From: Colias croceus
Taxonomy: Eukaryota > Arthropoda > Insecta > Lepidoptera > Pieridae
Assembly (NCBI RefSeq): GCF_905220415.1
Contig: NC_059539.1
Span: forward strand, 7,378,001 to 7,442,000
Direction of reading: 5' to 3'
Length of the DNA stretch: 64,000 nucleotides
Position numbers and translations under genes: made by a program. Every line of letters starts with the position of its first letter. Within the stretch, counting starts at the first letter, position 1. The notes beneath the pieces were generated by a model. It was given only the letters and a program-made list of their open reading frames with translations, was not told where the DNA came from and ran no database searches. Positions 14,201 to 24,049 of the stretch are shown piece by piece.

Positions 14201-17200
14201 TTTTACTTGCAGCCTTTAGATCGTGATCAACCTAATGGACGACCTCAATGGAGATTTACTGTTTTCGCTCAAGATGAAGGAGGCGAGGGCCTAGTCGGCT
14301 ACGCTGATGTTCAAGTTAATCTTAAAGATATTAATGATAATGCACCCATTTTCCCACAAGGCGTATATTTCGGTAATGTTACTGAAAATGGAACGGCCGG
14401 AATGGTTGTTATGACTATGACAGCTATTGATTATGATGATCCCGCTGAAAGTAATAATGCAAAACTGTGGTATTCTATTGAGAAAAATGTAATCGAAGAA
14501 GAAACTGGTTCTCCAATATTTGAAATCGAACCTGAAACGGGCGTTATTAAAACGGCTGTTTGTTGCTTAGACCGAGAAAGGACACCTGATTATTCAATAC
14601 AAATAGTTGCGTCAGATGGAGGGGGGTTAAAAGGCACTGGTACAGCATCAATACGAGTTAAAGACATAAACGATATGCCTCCGCAATTCACGAAAGATGA
14701 ATGGTTTACAGAAGTTGATGAAACCGATGGCACAAACCTTCCTGAAATGCCTATTCTGACTGTAACTGTGCATGATGAAGATGAGACGAATAAATTTCAA
14801 TATAAGGTTATTGAAAACAGTGGATATGGCGCTGATAAGTTTACTATGGTTAGAAATAACGACGGTACCGGATCTTTAAAAATCGTACAACCTTTGGACT
14901 ATGAAGATCAATTACAAAGTAATGGATTCAGATTTAGAATACAAGTAAACGATAAAGGTGAAGATAACGACAATGATAAATATCATGTAGCTTATTCATG
15001 GGTGGTCGTTAAATTAAGAGATATAAATGACAATAAGCCACAATTTGATAGAGCTAACATTGAAGTATCAGTTTACGAAAATGCTGAAGTTGGTAAAAGT
15101 TTAGAAACATTTAAAGCAACTGATCCAGATCAAGGTGGTAAAAGTAAGGTTTCTTACGCTATCGATAGATCATCAGATAGAAAACGACAATTTTCAATAA
15201 ATCAAGAAGGAACCGTTAGCATACAACGTTCATTGGATAGAGAAGATACACCTCGGCATCAAGTTAAAATATTAGCTATTGACGACGGGTTACCGCCTCG
15301 AACGGCTACAGCTACTTTAACCGTTATCGTTCAAGACATCAACGATAATGCACCTACGTTCTTGAAGGATTATAGGCCTGTTTTAACCGAACATATAACC
15401 CCTAAAAAAGTAGCTGAAATTTTAGCTACGGATGATGACGATCGATCTAAAAGTAATGGTCCACCATTCCAGTTCAGGTTAGATCCAGGTGCTGATGATA
15501 TTATAAGAGCTTCATTTAAAGTAGAACAGGATCAAAAGGGTGCCAATGGCGATGGCATGGCAATTGTGTCATCGTTGAGATCTTTCGATAGAGAACAACA
15601 AAAAGAGTATCTTATTCCTATTATTATTAAGGACCATGGAAACCCAGCTATGACTGGAACCAGCACCTTGACTGTTGTGATTGGTGATGTTAATGACAAC
15701 AAAATGCAACCTGGATCAAAGGAAATTCTTGTTTACAATTATCAAGGACAAGCTCCTGATACTGAGATTGGACGAGTTTATGTATATGATCTCGACGATT
15801 GGGATCTACCAGATAAAAAATTCTTCTGGGAAAGTTCTGAACATCCTAACTTTACACTTAATGAAGAAACAGGAATGATACAAATGAAACATAAAACAAG
15901 AGAAGGCAGATATCATTTAAAATTCAAAGTATACGATCGAAAACATACACAAACCGACGTTCCTGCAAATGTAACTGTATATGTAAAAGAAATATCACAC
16001 GATGCACTAGTCAATTCAGGCTCAATACGAATATCAGGTATATCTGATGAAGATTTTATTCGAGTTTGGAATTATAAGACTTTAAGTGTATCTCGAAGTA
16101 AATTAGACATTTTTAAGGATAAATTAGCCGATTTACTTAATACCGAACGAGAGAACATTGACATTTTTAGTGTTCAACTAAGGAAGAAGCATCCTCCGGT
16201 TACTGACATTCGTTTCGCAGCTCACGGCGCTCACTACTATAAGCCAATCCGGCTCAATGGAATAGTTTTAATGCACAGAGAAGAAATTGAAAGAGCAGTG
16301 GGAATAAACATTACGATGGTTGGAATTGATGAATGTCTTTATGAAAATCATGCATGTGAAGGATCTTGTACCAATGTATTAGATATTAGTAATTTACCTT
16401 ACATGGTGAACGCAAATAAAACGGCTCTCGTGGGAGTACGCGTTGATGTTATTGCAGAATGCACGTGTGGTGCGAGAAACTTTACGCAAGCAGAAACATG
16501 TCGTAACTCTCCTTGCTATAATGGAGGCAGATGTATAGAAGGAAAATATGGATTAACATGTTCTTGCCCTCCGGGTTACACTGGTCCTCGATGTCAACAA
16601 ACATCACGAAGCTTTAGAGGTACTGGATGGGCGTGGTATCCTTCATTGGAAATGTGTGATAGCTCTCATTTGAGTTTTGAATTCATAACTAGAAAATCTG
16701 AAGGTGTATTGATATATAATGGACCAATTGTACCTCCTGAGCCTGAAGAAATAATGGTATCTGATTTCATATCAGTTGAATTAGAAAGGGGAAATCCTCG
16801 ATTACTAATCGATTTTGGTTCCGGCACGTTAGAACTCAGAGTTAAAACTAAAAAGCCCCTAGATGACGGTGAATGGCATCGGTTGGATATATTCTGGGAC
16901 ACAGAAAACGTAAGAATGATAGTTGATTACTGTAAATCTGCAGACATACAGGAAATGGAAGATGGTACACCTCCAGAATTTGATGATTCAACTTGCCAAG
17001 CTACGGGAACAATTCCACCATTTAATGAATACCTAAATGTAAATGCACCATTACAAGTTGGTGGATTATACATAGAACACTTCGATCCAACTCATTATCA
17101 TTGGCAATATATGCCTATTGGTAAAGGTTTTGATGGATGCATAAGAAATCTAATACACAATAGTAAATTATATGATTTGGCACATCCTGGTTTATCTAGA

Positions 17201-20200
17201 AACTCAGTTGCTGGCTGCCCTCAAACCGAAGAGATTTGTAATCAAGCAGATACAACGTCCAGGTGTTGGGAACACGGAACGTGTGTTGGTAGTTTTTCAG
17301 AAGCCAGATGTCAATGTCAACCTGGTTGGACTGGACCTTCTTGTAACTTACCCACAACGCCGACTAGCTTTAGACCTCAAAGTTATGTAAAGTTTGCTCT
17401 TAGTTTTGAACCAGATCGATTTAGCACACAGATTCAACTTCGATTCCGAACAAGAGAACCTCACGGAGAACTATTTAGAGTGAGTGACCAACACAATCGA
17501 GAGTATGGTATTCTTGAAGTAAAAGAGTCGCGTTTACACTTTAGGTACAATTTGAACTCGTTACGAACTGAAGAACGCGATGTTTGGCTAAATTCTATTG
17601 CTGTAGACGATGGTCAATGGCACATAGCAAGAGTAAGCAGATATGGCAGTGCTGCTACTTTGGAAATAGATGGAGGTGAAGGTCGCCGATATAATGAGAC
17701 ATTCACTTTCGAAGGCCATCAATGGCTATTGGTAGACAAACAAGAGGGTGTTTATGCAGGCGGCAAAGCAGAATATACTGGTGTAAGGACATTTGAAGTG
17801 TATGCTGATTTCCAAAAAGGTTGTTTAGATGATATACGCTTGGAAGGAAAGCACCTACCACTTCCCCCGGCTATGAATGGCACGCAGTGGGGACAAGCGA
17901 CGATGGCGCGAAATTTGGACCGCAACTGTCCTTCCAACAGTCCTTGCATCAATGTGCATTGCACAGAACCTTTCGTCTGCGTGGACCTCTGGAATGAATA
18001 TGAATGCACGTGAGTATTATTCATTCACTCAATGACTATAAATTAAATATAAAATTTTGAAGATAATTAATACATATTTCCTGATAATTGTTTATAATAG
18101 ATATTTCCTTTCATAAAATTCTTACGATTGATACTTTATTTGTTTTTAAATAATTAAATGTTTCTTTTATTTGTTAAATATGCCAAACGCGCACTGAGAT
18201 ATTTTAGACATTGGGCAGATATTATATTATATTATTATGTTTTGCCTACTTAAATATTATATGTACTTTGCTTTATAAAATATAAACTGACTAATCAACT
18301 AACCATTCAATGCTTAATAATACTAATTTATAAGCTTATATTATGAATACATTGTCTTGATATTGTTATTAAACAAATCGCCTTACATATATTATAAGCA
18401 TAATACTATCGTGTATATTATAATTATTTAACATTTATCATAATGGTGTTTAGTTGCGGTGAGGGTTTGGTTTTGTCGTCGGACGGTAAAGGTTGCGTAG
18501 ACAAGAATGAATGTCTCTACTTCCCGTGCCGCAACGGCGGTTCTTGTGTCAACCGAGAGCCCGGCTACCGCTGCCATTGTCCGGAAGGATTTTGGGGCGA
18601 AAACTGTGAACTCGTTCAAGAGGGCCGCACGCTCAAACTCAGCATGGGCGCCCTCGCGGCGATTCTCGTCTGCCTACTAATTATCATGAGTGAGCACCTA
18701 ATTAGCCGCGCTTTCAGCGTCTGATCATCCTTCACCAATTCACAACAGCACTCATATTTGTGTATATTTATTATAGTATTTAGTTTCATTATTATTTGCA
18801 CTTTTAAAATGAAAGACTATTATATTAGAATTAAACGTTGTATTTCTTTTCTATTGAAAACGTTCATAATTTATGTTGTTCATTCAAAGTGATTCAATTT
18901 GAAAGTGCATCCATATTCCATATGTATGTATGTATGATCGCATAGCTAGTCGTGTAGTAGTGCATGGAGGGCTCAGTGCGGGTGCGGTGCGCTCGAGGGC
19001 GGAGGTAACGCGCGCTGTGTGTAGGTGCCCCGGGGGCTCCGCGCGCGCGAGCGGCACGTGCGTGAACGTGAACGAGTGCCTGGCGAGCCCGTGCCTCAAC
19101 GGCGGCACGTGCGTCGACCGCGAGCCGGCGCGCCGCTACGACTGCATATGCTCGTTCGGCTACACCGGCCACGACTGCGAACTAGAGCTCCTGGCGTCCG
19201 GAATCATCATGCCCTCCAGAGATTTCATTATAGCTATCATTGTCTGTTTATTTTTGCTTTTAGGTGAGCACTTTTTTTTTGCATGTTTAATACCATACCA
19301 TTGTCTCTCATCTAGTGTTCACTTTTATTTACCGTTTTTCATGTTACCGCTAGTTGTTGTAGTACGAAAGGTAAGATGAAAATAACACTTGATTATAGTA
19401 GCTCTATGTTATTCCATCATTTAGGCTAAATTACATGAACAACAACAAAAACAGACCCATAATGTGATATCGACCATATAAAATCATTATATAAAGGACC
19501 CATATTAAATGGAGTGAAATGTAAGGTACAGGAAATTGCGAAATGCCCCGCTCCACCCACTCTTTGTTTTCGCTTGCAATTTGCTATAATCTTTATAAAC
19601 TTTAACTAAAATGAAATTCCCGTCAAAAACTTAAAGGCGTCACAAGTTGAACTTTGATTAAAAACTTGGGAACTAACTCGAGTAAATTTTTCCCAGTTCT
19701 GGTGTTAGTGTTCGTCGTGTACAATCGGCGGCGGGAAGCCCACATCAAGTACCCGGGGCCGGACGACGACGTTCGCGAGAATATAATAAACTACGACGAC
19801 GAGGGGGGCGGCGAGGACGACATGACAGCTTTTGATATCACTCCGCTGCAGATTCCCATCGGGGGACCGCTCCCCGATCACGTTCCCGCTAAATTACCCT
19901 GTGAGTACATGTCGATTTCTTGGTTATTTGATGTGTGTTCACAAAATATACGTGTTAATATTATCGCTTGTGAAACTTGATTTTGGTTCTTAGTTTTAAG
20001 ATATGTTCAATAGGAATAGATATCTACATAATTCAACTTCTGCACAATAAGTATAACTTATACTAACCTAATTGTACACATATTACAACTACAGTAAATT
20101 TCACAATAATACAGTTATTTCAATAGTTTTCATGAAAAAGAGTATAAATTTATTTAGACCCAAACTTATTCGAAAACTGACCAAATATGTGAAAATACTG

Positions 20201-23200
20201 AAGAGGGTTCTATTGTAAGATTCATTTTGCGGAAGGCGGCGATCGATCATACGTAAATCCCGTAATTTGTTGCCAACCAGTTCATGACTTCGAATATCTG
20301 TAGGTATTTTATCATAAACGTGCTCCAGAGAGCTCAACTTTTAGTTAACAGCAATAATAAAATTAAATGTTTGCTCTGAAATTATGACGTGCCGAAATTC
20401 AAATGATAAATTAAATTCTTGTAAATACGAATAAATCAGATTAAAATTGGAGTTTTCTATTTTTATTAAAAAAAACAAACATTAAAAAATTGTCAGAACT
20501 TTTTAAGAACGTACAATCATAAATCTTACTTTTTAAAAACTGACACAACAATTTATCACCGAGGAAATTAGTAGCCTTCCAAAGAAAAATAGAAATTGCG
20601 ATCTTATTACGCGGACTTTACGCTTGCTCTGAAAATCGCTATCAGTTTAAAATTAAAAAAAAATCTATAATTTATGTTTATTTACCCGAAAAAGCAAAAT
20701 AGAATGGAATTTAACAGTTTACATAATGTAGGAACTCATCAAGCTTATTAATATGAGTAGAAATTTGTCAATTTAATGTTCGCGAATTTCATTTAATATT
20801 CGTATAAAATTCCTTATCATTAGAGTTTCAACATTTCATTAACCAGTCGTCAATTACGAAAGAGAGCGCAGAATGCTCGCAAAATATGTCGGCGTGCTAA
20901 TATTAATAAATTTTTATCTTATATTATTCTTGCCGCTGAACCGTGAATGACAAGGACGAAATCCCGGCAATGACACTGGTGCTTTTATAAAAATCCCTTG
21001 GAATTTTCTTTACGCTTGCGAAAGTAACAATCTTTCTTTTTATTTTTATTTCATTCTGTTTGAAATTCTCATTTGAAGTATTGTTATCACTTATTTAATG
21101 ACAAACGTAAGTACCAACTCCAAGCGAAGATTTTTAATACTAAGTGCTGCCTTTTAATAGTTGAAGTTTATTAACTACTACAGCTTTTCTGTGTATAAAA
21201 TATATATATATATATTATGTAATATGTTTACTTTAAAAGTTTAGGTACGTATGAGAAAGGTAACGTTAAAATTGTTCAAGGATTAAAATTAAGTCGTGCA
21301 ACAATTTAAATAACTACTGCTCATAATTAAAGTCCAAATAGGGCAAGGTTTTAAAATACAATTTAAAAATAATTGGGTTTTTATTGAACATCGACATAGT
21401 AATACAATCCCGGAACTCATTACCCATACCGTACCCTTTTTAACGGCATATTACATTTGTCAACTGAAACTGATTGACAAGCCTTTACGAAATTCTCTCG
21501 ATTTTATCATATTATGTTTTTTATATTAATTGGTAAATTACTTCATTATATCCTCATAATTTGTATGGAACTAGGTTTGTAGGATAGGTATAAAAGGAAA
21601 ATATCGGAGTAATTTAAAAGAAAATGTACTTTATTAAATCCTTATCTTTCTATTTTCGTAGACATTTTTCTATCAGTTTTGATTACAAAGTTTATTTTCT
21701 TTTATTACTGGTCTCTTTATCTCATAGACTTATTGTGAGCGGAACAAATTATGTAACATTATTCGGTCTTCCCCAATTAAAATATAACCCAAACATAAAA
21801 CCCTATAATGCACAACAACACAAAATACGTATTTCGGGATTCAGGCTTGTAATGAAATCTGGGGCTTAAATACGAGATAAGGCTGTTAATTATTAAAACG
21901 ATTTCAGAAGTAAAGTAATTGTAAAGTGTGCGCTGAATTTCGTGGTTAAGCCAATTTTATAGAACTTTACCGTCTTCCATCTAAAACGTTCGTCGAGACG
22001 CAAATTACATAGTTGTACTTCAAGCTTGGATTTATGTGATAAAGTTGCAAGTTTTTAACGTCAGGCGTGTGCCGGAAATGGAAGAGGCTTTGTTAGGAAC
22101 TTGATTTATGCTATAACAATACCCTATATTGTATCCATGAATAAATATGAATAAATAATAATTCTAAGTAACAAATACGTTTAAAGATTTGAGGACATGT
22201 CTTTAAACATGTTTTAAAGAAGAAAGGAAAAAAAATAAGTAGTCACAGTGGAACGAATGGATCTTAAATCTTTTCAAATTATTAAATGAATTTTATTTTA
22301 TTTATTATTTATTTATTAACCGATTAAAATTGTGTCTCCCTGCAAGCAGCTAGCTGCTAATAGTTGTATTCTTCTCTCAGTCAATCCGTCAACAAGATCG
22401 ATCTGTAACCACGGTCCATCTGTTTAGATCCGCTAATGAGCGTCGGGCTTGGAGTCGGTCCCATGGGTGTCGGAGTGGCGCCTCCCATCGGGGTCCCGAT
22501 GCCGGGCGAGACCAACGTGGGCATGTTCATCGAGGAGCACAAGCGAAGGGCCGACAGCGACCCCAACGCGCCGCCCTTTGACGACCTGCGGAATTATGCG
22601 TATGAGGGCGGCGGCAGCACGGCTGGATCCTTGTCGTCTCTTGCTTCTGGTATGTGTATAACTAATTATTTATATAAAATATAGAATAAGTTCTACAAAT
22701 CTACAAATGAAAAAAAACGGAAAACCTTGCCAAGTTATATTCTACGTTATATTTAGAGAGTTTGATTAACCTCGCTTAATTTAAATTTTTCTCCATGAAA
22801 ATGCTTATAATATAATTTTTTATTTAATTTAGATAGCAAATTTTTAAATTATTTGTTAAATTTATTCAAATCCCATTAAAGTTCTTGGAAAACCTATCCC
22901 TGAATAAGTAACTATAACTTATATTAAAATAATAATATTCATTGTTAATCTATGATTTCTTAAGTAACTTGTTAAACTGCTAGTTTCCCGTTACCAAAGA
23001 AAGAACTCTCGACCTGATAGATTGCGGAAAATTGATCACCTCCTTATGTGGGCGAAATAATTGACTAATGATCGAAAGTATGTCCATGTCACTAGGGACA
23101 AAGGACTGCTGGCTTAAAATTCATTTTATCAAGTGGAAATTTAAGCGAGACAAGGCGTCGCTTTGTAAACACTTTATTTGATACTCGTGAGTGTTTTAGA

Positions 23201-24049
23201 TTACACCTTTCAAAAGATTGAACTTGATAGATACGTTACTTTGTTACGCATTGTTAAAATACTGATAAATCTTTTGTTCTAATCTCAGCGTAATCTACTT
23301 TAAAGACGATTCGGAATTAAACATTTTCCATTCCATAATATGAATTAAAAATTACCGTTTTCTCAATTCCACTTGTTTTAACTTCTTATTGCAACCGCCA
23401 AGCGCTCGTACAATGGTGGCAGTTAGCGACTGAAGCAATACGCCAACAAATACCGCTAAAGACCTGATTATGAATTCGTTTGATAAGTCGCTTGCTCATT
23501 ACTGCCGCTTGTCTAAAACGTTGCTCTTTGCAGTACCTTTTTATATTGTTTATTTTTTAAACGTAAATAAGTTTTCCTCCTTCTTATTACTATTTAGAGA
23601 TGGAAGAGCAAGAAGTTCACTGTAATTCATAAATATCTAATTGTGGATGAAGTAGCATTATTTTTATTACCTAAAAATTTTTTAGTCCGTCCTAAAAATT
23701 GTTAGTAGTTTAGTTATCTGGTACTTGTACCTAGAGAGTTTTCCGGTAATTTCAAATTTTTGAAGCATTTGGGTGCAAGAGATGCTCCTTTCGAATTTCT
23801 ATTTTGCCATCTCGTAGATATATTTTAAATTCGCACCACCATTTGTTTAACCGACTGACTGGACTGGAAGATTATAATGAGAATTCACTGATATATTTTT
23901 TTTATTATTTTATGCACTGAATAATCGAGTTATTTTTGTTGACAGGTACTGATGATGAGACACACGAGTACGACTATCTGGGCGCCTGGGGTCCGCGCTT
24001 CGACAAGCTCGCCGACCTGTACGGCCCCGATCTGGACGAACAACTGTAG
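8163..24049 (+). CDS. CadN: Neural cadherin (N-cadherin), 3' part, multi-exon with alternative exons
   Basis: Classical-type insect cadherin for calcium-dependent homophilic adhesion of neurons; it spans the plasma membrane and binds catenins inside. Coding parts seen: 8163-8278, then 9920-10084 or 11745-11906, then 13971-14108, 14213-18009, then 18454-18689 or 19025-19263, then 19697-19900, 22428-22649 and 23946-24049 (TAG). Every junction is GT-AG and every phase closes. Order of domains: cadherin repeats with DxND motifs, non-chordate cadherin membrane-proximal region, EGF, LamG, EGF, LamG, EGF, one transmembrane helix, and a cytoplasmic tail with the catenin-binding stretch [20 protein letters not shown]. 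The peptide matches Drosophila CadN as I remember it, nearly residue for residue over long runs. The 5' exons (signal peptide, first cadherin repeats) lie upstream of the window. Identity is near certain; exon borders were set by eye. Confidence 0.97.
8279..9919 (+). other. CadN intron
   Basis: Begins GTGAGT and ends in ...GGACAG. AT-rich. A modestly GC-richer patch around 8640-8760 shows no open frame with cadherin motifs. Nothing else recognised. Confidence 0.7.
9920..10084 (+). CDS. CadN: CadN alternative cadherin exon, version a
   Basis: 165 nt, 55 codons, phase 0 at both ends, from [17 protein letters not shown] through the calcium motif DVNDNPPVF to NLPKRVLQ, donor CAG|GTCCGC. It encodes the end of one cadherin repeat and the start of the next. 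Same phase and near-equal length as 11745-11906, and homologous to it, so the two replace one another. It corresponds to the pair called exon 13a/13b in Drosophila CadN. Confidence 0.93.
10085..11744 (+). other. CadN intron between the two alternative cadherin exons
   Basis: AT-rich spacer of 1,660 bp ending in the acceptor TGTGCGCAG. In mutually exclusive modules such spacers often carry RNA pairing sites, but I could not identify any with confidence by eye. Confidence 0.65.
11745..11906 (+). CDS. CadN: CadN alternative cadherin exon, version b
   Basis: 162 nt, 54 codons, phase 0 at both ends: [20 protein letters not shown]..., calcium motif DINDLPPRF, ending PHSLIQ before CAG|GTTTTG. It aligns with exon 9920-10084 (YEL.L.ASD, N-E-N, VV.HV.D.ND.PP.F) but diverges in the second half. 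The exon is strikingly GC-rich for this locus (many GCG/GTC/GTG third positions), unlike its partner and the following large exon. Confidence 0.92.
12238..12624. mobile_element. MITE with TA target duplication (TACAGGGT-type ends)
   Basis: The two ends are inverted copies: TACAGGGTTAGTTTTCAATG... on the left and its reverse complement on the right, matching over about 27 bp with few mismatches. It is flanked by TA on both sides (12236-12237 and 12625-12626). No open frame. TA duplication fits the Tc1/mariner group, which is an inference. Confidence 0.85.
13674..13699. other. Perfect 12-bp-arm hairpin in CadN intron
   Basis: AATGCTGCAAAA, two bases, then its exact reverse complement. It lies about 270 bp upstream of the constitutive exon at 13971, downstream of the alternative exon pair. 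Could be a chance palindrome or a structured intronic element. Confidence 0.8.
13971..14108 (+). CDS. CadN: CadN cadherin-repeat exon (constitutive)
   Basis: 138 nt, 46 codons, phase 0 at both ends: [20 protein letters not shown] ... [10 protein letters not shown]. It follows either alternative exon in frame. Typical cadherin-repeat interior (ATD...G, TGxI). Confidence 0.95.
14213..18009 (+). CDS. CadN: CadN giant exon: cadherin repeats, EGF and LamG domains
   Basis: 3,797 nt uninterrupted, from [15 protein letters not shown] (acceptor TTACTTGCAG) to NEYEC plus two bases (donor GTGAGT). Contents in order: cadherin repeat boundaries at about 14325 (DINDNAPIF), 14665 (DINDMPPQF), 15018 (DINDNKPQF), 15340 (DINDNAPTF) and 15685 (DVNDNK); a membrane-proximal region with [14 protein letters not shown] near 16245-16290; an EGF at 16500-16590 ([10 protein letters not shown]); LamG near 16615-17200; an EGF near 17225-17345 ([10 protein letters not shown]); and LamG near 17380-17900. 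The last two codons of the next EGF begin here. No in-frame stop. Third positions are AT-rich. Confidence 0.97.
18010..18453 (+). other. CadN intron before the alternative membrane exons
   Basis: 444 bp of AT-rich sequence, GTGAGT...GTGTTTAG. No repeat or coding content recognised. Confidence 0.75.
18454..18689 (+). CDS. CadN: CadN alternative EGF/transmembrane exon, version a
   Basis: 236 nt, entered with one base completing Thr and leaving one base at the donor (A|GTGAGCAC). Encodes [14 protein letters not shown], an EGF-like module ([12 protein letters not shown] ... [13 protein letters not shown]), [11 protein letters not shown], and the start of the membrane helix [15 protein letters not shown]. 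This is the form closest to Drosophila CadN as I recall it. Same phases as the exon at 19025-19263, so the two are interchangeable. Confidence 0.95.
18690..19024 (+). other. CadN intron between alternative membrane exons
   Basis: 335 bp, GTGAGC...GTGTGTAG. It begins AT-rich, then turns GC-rich over the last 60-70 bp. Includes a short (TATG)n run near 18920-18933. Confidence 0.7.
19025..19263 (+). CDS. CadN: CadN alternative EGF/transmembrane exon, version b
   Basis: 239 nt with the same entry and exit phases as 18454-18689. Encodes [13 protein letters not shown], an EGF-like module ([12 protein letters not shown] ... [13 protein letters not shown]), a different stalk ([14 protein letters not shown]) and a different membrane helix start ([13 protein letters not shown]). 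Donor G|GTGAGCAC. The EGF part is extremely GC-rich while the helix part is AT-rich. Corresponds to the 18a/18b module of Drosophila CadN. Confidence 0.94.
19264..19696 (+). other. CadN intron
   Basis: 433 bp with acceptor TTTTTCCCAG. Nothing recognised. Confidence 0.75.
19697..19900 (+). CDS. CadN: CadN exon: end of membrane helix and juxtamembrane tail
   Basis: 204 nt. Two bases complete the codon left by either membrane exon (Ile with version a, Val with b). Then [55 protein letters not shown] and [11 protein letters not shown], with one base left over. This contains the basic stop-transfer RRR and the acidic cadherin cytoplasmic core. Donor T|GTGAGT. Confidence 0.95.
19901..22427 (+). 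other. CadN intron
   Basis: 2.5 kb of AT-rich DNA ending in CTGTTTAG. Contains an (AT)n tract near 21200-21216. Short open frames here lack cadherin sequence. Confidence 0.7.
22428..22649 (+). CDS. CadN: CadN cytoplasmic exon
   Basis: 222 nt, phase 1 in and 1 out. Encodes YPLMS, then a Gly/Val/Pro-rich linker ([19 protein letters not shown]), then the conserved [35 protein letters not shown] and [11 protein letters not shown] stretch, which includes the catenin-binding region of cadherins. Acceptor CTGTTTAG, donor G|GTATGT. Confidence 0.95.
22650..23945 (+). other. Last CadN intron
   Basis: 1.3 kb, AT-rich, acceptor TTGTTGACAG. Nothing recognised. Confidence 0.75.
23946..24049 (+). CDS. CadN: CadN terminal coding exon
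   Basis: Finishes the tail: [34 protein letters not shown], stop TAG at 24047-24049. [15 protein letters not shown] is the conserved C-terminal beta-catenin-binding end. The last residues (DLDEQL) differ from the fly ending. Confidence 0.96.
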
